This document shows positions 54,480 through 64,000 of a stretch of DNA of 64,000 bases, one piece after another (position 1 is the first letter of the stretch; every line of letters starts with the position of its first letter). The position numbers and the translations under genes are program-made. Location: NCBI GenBank assembly GCA_023053575.1, contig JAKZAP010000017.1, positions 4,099,501-4,163,500 of the forward strand. Reading direction: 5' to 3'. The notes under the pieces were generated by a model that worked only from the letters and a program-made list of their open reading frames with translations, ran no database searches and was not told the origin of the DNA. The stretch comes from Branchinecta lynchi. Taxonomy: Eukaryota; Arthropoda; Branchiopoda; Anostraca; Branchinectidae.

Positions 54480-56140
54480 AACTCCGATTTCTTAGCATGC
54501 AACTGATTCAATACACGTTATCAAAGAACTCGACTGGGGATCAATAATCCTATTGTTGACTGCATCAGGTGACGTAACTGCACCCTATCTCTCTCCTTTT
54601 TTAACCGAAAGTAGAGGATTTTAATTTGGAGACGACTAACATTAGGGTCGCATTCACAGCAATCACATGACGGAATGTTAAGCTCGGTCTGAAGTTGTTC
54701 ATACACATCATACAGGGGTATCAAAACAGGAAGGTCAGTACCACGAAATCCCATATCAAGAATTATTTGCTCGTGGATCAACGAACCGTGGATGAACGGG
54801 GTTAAGCTAGCGCTAGCGCTTAACCCCTAGCGCTTAACCCCGATTTCATTAATGATAATCAACTCAAATAACTTACAGAATACCCTTTCAACAGTTATAG
54901 ACCCATAAGATGTGCATTGAGTCGGCTGTTTTCCTTTCTTTGGAAAAGGAGTCAAAATTCCGACCGAGAACGATGACGGTACAATGGTCAGGTGAAAAAT
55001 TCTTAATAAACAGGGGACTACACGTATAAATATGTTTTGCAGAAATACCACCACAGCCCCGTGATTTCTTTTTCTTTAATCTTTAAACAGTATCATTAAT
55101 CAAATTCTTTGTAACTACCATCCCAGGACTTGGAGCCGCCGAAAGAAACACATTCAGACGCTCACGGTAACTTTCCTGAAGATTACAATCTGGAGGCGAA
55201 AACTCATTTTTATAGTAATCTACTTAAGCAGAACGCGGAATATGTGAAGTTTCAGACTTTCGGGGTCTCTTTTACCAAACTAGACCAAAGCTTATTTTGC
55301 GGCGGATGAATTTTTTCAGAAAACGACGAAATAATTGAACTGCGGTGAGCAGAAAGCTCCTTCGCAACCTTTCGCTTAGTATAATGACGAAGTGTACTGA
55401 GCCAGCCATTTCGCGGACTGCCAGCCTCTTTCCATATATGAAGCTGATTCACACGCGGCTCGAAGGCTTTAATTTTGACGTCAAACCACAGTTTTCTGTA
55501 CCTTTACTTTCCTAGTCGGAACCACAAGCCTTTCCGCAGTTCGTTCGCAGTGCGTGACTGTACGTGAGTCAACTCATTACAATGTATATTTAAACGCAGA
55601 CGGGATTCTTTGACACTTCCTTTCTAACAGACTTTTCGTGTATGGCATGGTCAATGTTAGACGTACTGCCAGAATCTTCACCCAGAATGCCGAGTTAAGC
55701 GAACGCTGGTAAATACACATTTACGAATACCACATCTTTATTTTAACTGGAAGAAGATCACTCGATGAATGAAACACCACCGCTACTAAATAAAACATCA
55801 CATAAGTTGCAAGACCTCCAAACGGTCGGCCATGTGTACGGGATCGACGGGCAGGTACGGAAAACACACGATGCTCAGATGAAAGCCATTTAGGTTTCAC
55901 GAAAGAACAGAATACGGAGTAGATAGCACTGGAGAGTTCATAGCAACGTGTTTGGCATGTTTTAGGGACATTTAATGCCGTAACAATATGGCCCTTTTTG
56001 TTACAACTGATGCAGAAGATGTCCTTTGTGTATTTGTTATCTTTGCTGGAAACGCGGTCTCCAGCCCCACAACGAGCACATATCGAAAGTTAGGTGCAGT
56101 TTGCTGCCAAATGACCTTTTTTATGGCAGAAAAGCAGCTC
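54480..56140 (-). pseudogene. LINE G: very degenerate non-LTR retrotransposon
   Basis: Minus-strand text in several frames: CHKKGHLAANC, CARCG and CISCNKKGHIVT (zinc-knuckle region of ORF1, 56120-55970), KKLWFDVKIKAFEPRVNQLH-like sequence and WKEAGSPRNGWLSTLRHYTK (pre-RT linker, 55452 down), then VGILTPFPKKGKQPTQCTSY and FCKLFELIIINEI (RT fingers, about 54970-54850). Stops are frequent. A palindrome at 54798-54827 divides this from a 54521-54781 frame of unknown origin. Confidence 0.6.
54798..54842. repeat. Palindrome and direct repeat, GGGGTTAAG...CTTAACCCC
   Basis: GGGGTTAAG (54798-54806) pairs with CTTAACCCC (54819-54827) around a centre of AGCGCTAGCG type. TAGCGCTTAACCCC is repeated exactly at 54814-54827 and 54828-54841. 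Confidence 0.75.
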
Positions 56141-56219
56141 CTTGGGAAAAACTCCTCGGTAGGTAGTTTTCATAACAGCCGGGTGGGAAAACTTGCACAT
56201 CCAGATCATTAAACTGTAT

Positions 56220-57250
56220 ATTATTTTGCTTATCCATCTAGCATGGTGCATCGCTTCTTGTGACATGAGTCCTGCTCCCATCGCAGTATTAGCACCAAGA
56301 AAAGTGAGCACAAGTTCCAGGAATTTCATGTAATCATCCCCCGGCTTGCTCTGTTCAAGATTCACATCATCAGCTGCAATTCCTGTTTCATATTTATCAG
56401 TATCTACGAGTCTCAATATACCTGGAAGTGTTTGAAGAGTGGAACGTCTGGAGAAGATGTCGATCACATGCTCACTTGAAATCCATAACCAGTGACAATT
56501 CCATAATATAATGTGTGCTCGCTCCCTTACCTAGCATATGCTCCGACAGAACACAGACACCAGAGGTCCTGCCAATGTCTGAGCTTATGGTATTGGAATA
56601 CCTAGCTCGGATGCTGCCGGCTATGCCCCTGTCTTCAATAGCTCCAAAGACAGCAGCAGCCTGAGCCTTGCCTGTTCCGGATGGAAGCTTGACTACTGTG
56701 AGTAGCTGGAAAACTTCTTAAAGTCGGGGATCACTTTGCCGCCCCAGTGGTCAACAAGCGAAACATGTCTCTGATGCTTGCAGATTTCTGAACTCGGTGT
56801 TTTTCTCTGGGTCGGCTAATTGAATCCTTATTTACAAATAGTGGGTCAAGTCATTCCTTAGCTTTTTTCAGTTTCTGCTATAACAAAAGCGGCCTTGCGT
56901 TCTGATACGTTATTACGAACAAGAGCTGCTGCTAGTTCAGGTGTAGCTACAGCTTTTCGGCCTATCTTTCTTTTTGCCTCCAACAGCACCCTTACTGTCG
57001 TTATAAGGTCTTCTGCTGAGCTGCCATCTGTTTCATGTGTTCTGTTTGATGTTCTCTTTTAAGTGTTTGCCGATCTGTCTCAGACACCCTATTGTCTTTG
57101 CAATCAAGCGTTTCATCTACGCCAGCCATTGACCCCGACTCCCTTTTTCTCGTTGGACTAACAAGAAATCTTTGTCTTCTTGTATTGACAATGTGTTCAG
57201 AGCATCGACCTTTCGTGCTTTGTTCTTCTTGAAATACGACATTCTTCAAA
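56220..57250 (-). pseudogene. Decayed transposase-like protein of an unnamed invertebrate family
   Basis: Minus-strand pieces in several frames: LAAALVRNNVSERKAAFVIA-like text (about 56950-56880), KLPSGTGQAQAAAVFGAIED and SNTISSDIGRTSG (about 56690-56560), then from 56467 an open frame with GILRLVDTDKYETGIAADD, DDYMKFLELVLTFLGANT and EAMHHARWISKIIYSLMIWM. I recall this order of motifs from hypothetical proteins repeated in many cnidarian and arthropod genomes. I do not know a name or proven activity, and it may be a transposase with an RNase H-like fold. Numerous stops make it a pseudogene. Confidence 0.45.
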
Positions 57251-58554
57251 TGTCTGCGTGAGCTTAGTTTGACAGTTTTAATGATCTCTCATTGGAATTT
57301 GAGCTTTCCACCAAATCTTTGCTAGTTCTGTTGTTACAGCAGCTGTCGACGAGTGCCTTATAGTCTTATTTAGTTCAAGATTGTGGAAAGAATTCGAGCG
57401 CCATTCGCAATGAGCAGGTTTATTACCTGTTAATTCAGTCACAAACTACCAATGAGATAAAACTCCGTTCAAGATCTAGTTGCCTTTGCAACAGTTAACG
57501 TTATCAGTCTCAATTGGATCTGAAATAAACATAAAGCAGAATTAATTATCGTGAACTTTTGTAGGGCGATTTTATATAGAAATGTGAAAAAAAAAAAATT
57601 GTTCAACTCACTGTTAGTCCAATAAAGAATAGGCTCAGTTAGAATAAAATTCGTCAACCAATGTTCAATAGTCATTAACATTATATAAATCTATTGTCGT
57701 GAAACAAGTTAATCCACAGTGTATCCTTTTAGAATTATCCCTAACTAACATATGGTCACGTTACTTCTTTCACAAATCTCTCATAAACAGGTCTTTCAGT
57801 ATAGTTTATTTATATGGATAACTTCCATTAAGTTTAAACATTTTTTTGTTCGTGGAACCTTGATTTGCTTCCTAGGCGTATAAGTTTCGTTTTTCCCCTT
57901 CAATATTGGTCATAATACTGTGAAGAAGATTGTATTATATTGCCTTAAAAGCATGACCACTCTCTCGCTCACAAGCCAGCTGGACCTGTACGGGATCGTA
58001 AGCTCGAGTTTCATTCTCGAGGCACATACAGTCTTAGTTACCGCTTTTAAAGGTTGATTCAGCCGCCAAATCAGGGAAATTCTTGGATCCCTTTGCCAAG
58101 TGCTGATCCCCAGCTTCCGTAAATACAAAATGACCCAATGATCAGCGCTCGGACTACGCAAGGCCAAACTATCCTCATGCCAACAATCTAATCTTCTTAA
58201 CGGTGTTTGCGGAAATGTGTTTGTCGAACTCAGTATACTGGGCTGATGCCAAGAAGTAAATAAAAAAGTTTACATTTACTCGTCTTGGCTTTGAAAACAC
58301 GGATCAGGTCTTGACGCGTATACCTCCTTTTTCCTGAAAATGCACGACTGAGTACCGAAATGACCTACTAAACAAGTGTAAAGAAGGAGCAGGAACATGA
58401 ACCATTCTCAATCCTGCAGAAGTCGGGAAGACGAGTAGAAGACTATGTGTCAGCCGGGGCGGTGTATTTGTTTCCGTCGTTTTAGAACGTTACGCTAAAT
58501 TATCTACGAATAAACCTATTTACCAGGCAAATCTAAGCAGGAACGCCTTTGGAT
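57251..58554. other. Intergenic DNA, no gene recognised
   Basis: AT-rich at 57480-57860. Open frames are short and without domain. Confidence 0.45.
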
Positions 58555-59245
58555 CCGATCCCATTTTTATTTGAAGCTGATTAGGAATCCGGCCAAAACC
58601 AGAAAGTCTAAGTAAAAGTTTTATTTGAAAGTGAGTACAAGTTCGATTGAGGGGTGGGAAGACATTCTGTACACAATGGTGAAAACTGTTTTCTCGCCGG
58701 GCAAGTAGTACGCCCGGAATTCGGCCAAACACCGGAAAGTTTGTTTAAAGTAAATGTTTAATTTGAAGTTGATTAGATGTTCGATCCAAGGTAGTAAGAC
58801 ATGCTGAACTCAATGGTGGACACTGTTTTCTCGCCGGGCAAGTAGTTTACCCGGAATTCGGCCAAAACTGGAAAGTTTGTTAAAAGTAAAAGTTTTATTT
58901 GTAGTTGATTAGATGTTCGATTTAGGGTTAAGAAGACATGCTGAAGACATAATGAACATTATTTTCTACCCGGTTCGCCCGATATCGGGCCAAAATAGAA
59001 AATTTTGTTAAAAGCGAAAGCTTTATTTGAAATTGATTAAACGTCAGATTTAGGGGGAAGAATAAACGCTGAATCTGTTTATAATCTTTTTTTTACGGGA
59101 TATATAGTTCGTTCAGAATTAGGTTGAAACCGGATTTTTTTCAGAAGTTAAAGTTTTACTTGAAGTTGATTAATTTTCTTTTTTTTTCTGGAAAAGTATG
59201 GTAGGTAGTTCGCAATTGTCTGGATCAAATTAAAAAGATTAAAAA
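58555..59245 (+). mobile_element. E-family element E7, array only
   Basis: About five monomers with AATCCGGCCAAAACC, GGAAAGT, TTTATTTGAAGTTGATTAG and ATTTAGGG words. It lacks the GGGATCCC start and the GTCCGTC leader, and fades into GTCTGGATCAAATTAAAAAG at its right side. Confidence 0.75.
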
Positions 59246-59339
59246 TTAAGTGCATTTTTCTGTGTTTGTGTTTGTATGTGTTTTGTTTATTTTCTTCATT
59301 TACAGTCTTCACAGTCTTTTCACAGTCTTCAACTGACCG

Positions 59340-62300
59340 TTGACCTGAACGGTCGCAAATACCGGTTAACTTTTTGTTTGTGAAACCGTTGAAAGCCGTT
59401 ACTCAAAGTCTGCGTTTGTGGAATGGCGCCAAGTGAAGGAAATGACGAGATGTCAGTTAGTCTTGTTTATCAGCCAGTTCTGAATTTTTTTCAGAAAAGT
59501 CTCGATACAAATTCTGTCAAAAAGTTTGCTGTGGAGTTCTTCACTGTTGATGCGATTGTCGCTGCGAAAATGTTTCTGTGGGCTCTTGCATTTCCTAGTA
59601 AGCTCCCCCCGAGAAGAAATGCCCAGGCCAATCATCTGTTTGATATTGTTTGTTGATGCTTTCCGTCGCTGTGATGACTTGGACGTTGCTGGATTTCGTC
59701 ATACGATTTCCGAGTGAAGTTCCAGTCGTTCCAGCTGTTCCGTTATCCGTAACGGTTCCGTTATCCGAATACGGTTCCATATCCGTATTGACTAGCAAGC
59801 TAAGCGCTGTTGCTAATGATGTCCGTTTTATTGCTGAAGCAGTTTCTACTCTTGATCGCTTCTCTGCTATTTCCACTCGTGCCGAGGCTTTGACAGCCAT
59901 CCCTTGCTCACCACCTTCTGATACGCACAGTGTCATTGCTAGTATTATCCCGTCGGATCTTCTTATTATTGATTGCAGGACGCAACACATTGACACCGTT
60001 GAAGGTAACGAAGGGATCACTAATGTCAGAGCGAATACTCAAAGAAACCGTCTCATTGTCCACACTTCTAGTTCTTCTTATGCCGAGGTTGTTGCGCGAT
60101 CAATCACAAAGGGTTTGTCGGAGGGTACTACTGCCAAAATTATCTCTCCTAAATTTTTGGGTGTTGTCAGAAGTGTTCGATTCACCATTACGGCCGACGC
60201 CTTGAAATCCCTGATTCCTGATGCTTGTAAAGTCCTGCCTATTTCCGGCTCGTTCTTTCAAAATCGGGTTCAAAAGTCAAGTTGGCCTCCTTACAGCTAT
60301 GAAAATCGGGTATGAAGTTTTTCGTGTTCATGAATTCTGCCGAATGCCCAAGCGCTGCTTTCGCTGTCAATCCCCAAACCACGGTGTAGCCAAATGCCCG
60401 CATCCGTCTGATTCTTCAAAATGCGCTCGTTGTGCTGGTTGCAACAGTTATAGCAACGATTCGCCTTGCTCATTGCCTCCAAAGTGTGCCAATTGAGACG
60501 GTTGTCATGTCTCTTTTAGCCTCAGATGCAGCGTTATGAGGAAAGCCGTGGGTCTTGGCAAATAATGGTTTTTCAGGAAAAGAAACTGCGTTGTGTGTCA
60601 TTAAATATAAATGGCACAAAGGACAAAGATCTTCTACGTGATGATTTGCTAGGCAGCTCCGACATTCTTTGTCTCCAAGAGCATCTGCTATCCGCCCCCA
60701 GTAGCGGAAGTTTGCGCAGATCTCCTGAGCATTTTGTGTTCACCCAGCCGGCAATGAAAACTAATTTCGTCCTTCCGGTGGGTTAGCCATTTTTCTTCGA
60801 GCCAGCGAGTGTTCAGCACCACCAAAACTGTTCCAGTCTGGACGTTCTGCTCTTGCCGTTCAGTTGGACAATATTGTTCTTGTTAACATTTATTTACCTT
60901 GCGACCGGCGGGACCGAAGGCTTGTCAGAAAATCAGAACACTTCTATCAGACATTACACGGAAAGGAATGAAGTTTTATTTCTGATGTTTGTCATGTTCA
61001 GTCATACAGTACTAATTCGTCTGCTGATATTAATTGTTATTATAGCGAGCTTTTCCATTGCTTGAAATTTGCAGCCGATTTTGGAAAGTCATTCCTGAAG
61101 TTAAATCTTCACTTAAAAATGCTCGTTTGAATGGTTCAGATGCTCCCCGTGACAAAAAAGCGTGGCAAAAGGTTCTTCGTACAGGTAGAAGTTCAGCTGT
61201 ACCTCCTTCCACGCTAACTAGGGCTGGCTGGACCAGCCACTACAGTGGCCTGTTCTGTGGTTGCAAAAACCAGATTCAGCAGCACTTTGAAAATTTACTT
61301 CTTAAATACCTACCAAGGAAGATATTTCAACCTTCTGTTCTTCCCGTTACTTGTTCTTCCATCGAAATTGCATTCCGAAAATTAAGAAGAACTGGTTCTA
61401 ACGATTCTGACAGCCTTAGTGCCGATTCTTTCAAAATTAAGTGTCCAGCTTTAACACAACACCTTCAGCTGCTATTTCAAGTTTGTTTATGCCAGGGTTT
61501 GGTACCGAATAGTTTCCTTTTGGGTACTATAACATCGGTGATTAAGCGAGGAAAAGACGCGGACCTTTGCAAAAGCTATCGGCCATTACAGTATCTTGTA
61601 CCATAAGCAAAATCCTGGAGTACGTCCTTCTTCCAGAAATAGTTGAAAAATGTCGTTCTGGTTCAATGCAGTTTGGATTCTGTTCGAGCGCCAGTTGTGC
61701 GCACGATCATCACATATTGACAAAAATGATGATACAGGCTACCCGCGACAAGTCTGCTACACATATATGTTTTATAGATATAGCTGGTGCTTTTGACAAT
61801 GTAACGCACTCTCAGGCCCTATTTTCTCTCATTACTTCTGGCGTGGTCATTCTTTAGTAAGGTTCAAATGGCAAGGTAGCTTGTCAGAGATTATTCCTGT
61901 CCGAACTGGTGTTCGTCACGTTCGTCTTATCTGCTTACATCTTCAAATCGGCCATATCTTCTTGTCTCGATTCTTTGCATCCTGCTTACTTTCATAAAGA
62001 CCATGCTTTCAGCTACATAGCCTATGCGGACGACTTGCTCTTAGTAAGCCGTAGCCGATCCACACTCACAAAAATTGTAAATGAGCTGTCGTTGGAACTT
62101 CTCAAAATTGGCCTTAAAGTTAACCTGTCAAAATGTTAGTACCTGCATTTCAACCCTTCGTCCAATGGTTCGAATAAACCCATCCAAAGCTTCTATCTCT
62201 CTTGGATTGTTTATCGTCAAATCAACAGACTCTCTACGGTGGCTCGGCATAACATTCAAATCTTCGTTGTCAAAATTTTGCTTTTCGGTTGTTCAAGCAG

Positions 62301-62520
62301 TTTCTGGATCAATCCGTACCGCGTATGCATCGTCCCCAACCGGGGCGCTATAATCGTAAAGCTTTGGGAAATGTGTACAGCACCTTCTGCGCTCCTCCTA
62401 TACTATTTCGTTCTGGCGTCATTCATGTTCTGCGAAAGGAGATTAGAAAGATGAGATCATGTTATTTTAAATATGCAAAGCACCTGCTCCACTTGTCGAA
62501 ATTATGTCATAACCATACAT
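59340..62520 (+). pseudogene. LINE C: degenerate CR1/Jockey-group retrotransposon
   Basis: ORF1 starts at 59423 (MAPSEGNDEMSVSLVYQPVL, related to LINE A ORF1). It continues in a second frame (59650-60315) and ends in a third with zinc knuckles CFRCQSPNHGVAKC and CARCAGC (about 60357-60450). ORF2 begins with KLRCVSLNINGT and ILCLQEH (endonuclease, 60570-60690). A deletion removes most of the endonuclease. The RT follows in several frames: GSNDSDSLSADSFKIK, VIKRGKDADLCKSYRP, SMQFGFCSSASCAHDH, CFIDIAGAFDNVTHSQ and SYIAYADDLLLVSRSR (about 62020). The 3' end is cut at CHNHTLTE by LINE F. Confidence 0.83.
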
Positions 62521-62523
62521 TGA

Positions 62524-64000
62524 CGGAGAAGAAAGAGAAAGAAGAAAAGTTTATTTGAGCCCTACGGCCATACACAACATACACTGCACAGAACACTTAC
62601 TCAATATAAAACAATACTTATATTCTTTCACTCGAGCTCGACTGAGGCTCTCCCGCCTTTTCCACATATCGTGCCATTTTGCATATGGTTCCAGGCTTCG
62701 AAGACCTCAGGATATCAGAAAGTAGCACCTAACGATGGTCCCCCCAAATTTCATCCCTAAGACTTTCAAGCTCCTGGCACTCCATGAGGAGATGGGCTAA
62801 TTTATTATCCTCCATCCATTTGTACCCTTATTTTTTTTAAATCGTTGTTCCCTATGTACTGGAAGGCAATTTCCCCTCAACTGGATCCATGATTTTAGAT
62901 ATTTAAAAGGTAAATTTAACTTAAAATAATATTCTTCCCCAAAAGTGTCTTTTACTTTACTATATTCTTTCAGTGTCTCCGACGAACGTACTAAACAGCC
63001 CCACTCTTGTATCTCTTGATCTTTCAATCTCTGCATAATTTCTGCAAGGCATTGTGTGTTTCCGGGTCCATTTCATTCCATCCACAAATAAGAGAGGCCT
63101 ACTTTGTCAAGAGATTTCTTGATTTGTTGAATCCAAGTAGTTTTCCTATTAATTCGAAGCAAATCATTATAAGCTTGTTTAGCCAATCGGTCCTCAGGAA
63201 GTTGGGTTAATATCAGCCAAAACTTAAATACTTGATAAAGCCGGTGCAGTTTCAGTGAGAATATGCCGAAGTCTCCTTTGATTAGCTGGTTATGTGTTGT
63301 CTGCTGCAGCCCAAAAAGTCTTTTGTAGTATCTAAACTGGACTGATTCTAGCTTATCCGCGGCCTCCAGGCCCCATAGCTCAGCTCCGTAATGGATTGCC
63401 GGTTTAATTTTCGAATCAAATATTTGCTTAAACATTTTTAATGACTTCGACTTTTTCACTAGGTCATTACGTAATATTGCACCCACTGCTGCTTTCCCTC
63501 GCTTTGACATTTCGCTCACATGTTCCTTCCATCTGCAATTAGGTGTCAGGGTAAATCCCAGATATTTCGCCTTTTCCACTACCTTAATCTCTTGTCCTTT
63601 GAACCAAAATTTCTCATTCTCAACTAAATTCCTTCTTCCTCCTTTATTGACGATCATTATCTCCGTCTTCCCGAGGTTTAAACGTAGTTTCTTCGATTCA
63701 AGGTATTCTGCCATCAGGTCAATTAAAATTTGTAGTTCACGAGCTGTTTTCGCTACTAATGCCATGTCATCGGCGAACAGCAGAGCCGAAATCGTTCTGT
63801 TGTCGAGCTTAACGGTTGGGGCCCATCTTTTCTCCAAGAATTCTACAATGTCGTTTACGAATATTCCGAATAGCCGAGGTGACAGGGCGCTTCCTTGTTT
63901 CACCCCTCTTGTCTGTTCAAATATCCTTGAAACTCCTTTTCCAAACACTCTAACGACTGCTTTTGTACTTCCATACATATTAGCTACCAGCTGTGCAAAT
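62524..64000 (-). pseudogene. LINE F: non-LTR retrotransposon RT and 3' end, continues past the window
   Basis: The minus-strand frame 63978-63073 (301 codons, running off the window) carries RGVKQGSALSPRLFGIFVND, ALLFADDMALVAKTARELQI (RT catalytic FADD box), LRLNLGKTEIMIVNKGG and KYLGFTLTPNCRWKEHVSEM. Then a long C-terminal extension ends KSLDKVGLSYLWME. After a stop and frame changes it continues to about 62700 (LKDQEIQEWGCLV, HLLMECQELES). The 3' end has AATAAACTTTTCTTC and a CT-rich tail at 62524-62550. Its RT differs clearly from those of LINEs A-D, so it is another clade. Confidence 0.83.

Overview
This window looks like non-genic DNA from a repeat-rich invertebrate animal genome. I recognise no host protein-coding gene, rRNA, tRNA or CRISPR. 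Every coding region I can identify belongs to a transposable element. The mixture is metazoan: CR1/Jockey-group non-LTR retrotransposons (LINEs) without RNase H, one with a PHD finger in ORF1; a piggyBac transposase; a TTF-type hAT transposase; Ty3/Gypsy; a possible DIRS piece; and many non-autonomous elements. The sequence does not fix the species.

Layout. 1-6 kb: a duplicated coding remnant, TCGATA-rich DNA and a Harbinger-like element (4406-5540, TTA duplication). 5.8-13 kb: a large inverted repeat (5820-6401 against 10603-11613) whose right arm carries a 396-bp MITE with a clean empty site in the left arm; a second copy of that MITE lies at 12476-12873, and a small hAT-like MITE at 8522-8808. 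13.4-18.9 kb: a LINE 3' end, a candidate MITE, the first member (E1) of a tandem-repeat element family, and a 553-bp snap-back element. 19.2-21.1 kb: a non-autonomous hAT element with E2 nested inside it. 21416-29925: a hAT transposon with an exact 8-bp duplication (GATATTAG), its antisense transposase split by two LINEs, one of them nearly full length. 31.9-36.7 kb: piggyBac with a long intact reading frame, a 5'-truncated LINE with an 800-codon open ORF2, and a Gypsy LTR edge. 36.8-44.5 kb: a Gypsy pol remnant, then a LINE whose ORF1 joins a PHD finger, a coiled coil and three CCCH fingers; its ORF2 is interrupted by a 2.3-kb hairpin-ended element built of ~430-bp higher-order repeats. 44.6-53.4 kb: E3-E6, LINE fragments and a ~210-bp satellite. 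53.4-64 kb: degenerate LINEs, a decayed transposase-like family, E7, and two LINEs meeting tail to tail.

How the parts relate. The order of events can be read from nesting: old DNA transposons (hAT, Harbinger, piggyBac) were hit by LINEs, and LINEs and MITEs were hit by tandem-repeat elements. The strongest candidates for something under-described are two dispersed families. One is the E family (GGGATCCC near both ends, ~137-bp monomers, seven copies). The other is the hairpin-ended element at 39031-41346 (~143-bp subunits in ~430-bp units, relative at 9627). They share a leader motif of repeated GTCCGTC/GTCTGTC followed by GATGAAACTTGG. Neither encodes a protein I can recognise, so any mobility would have to be supplied in trans.
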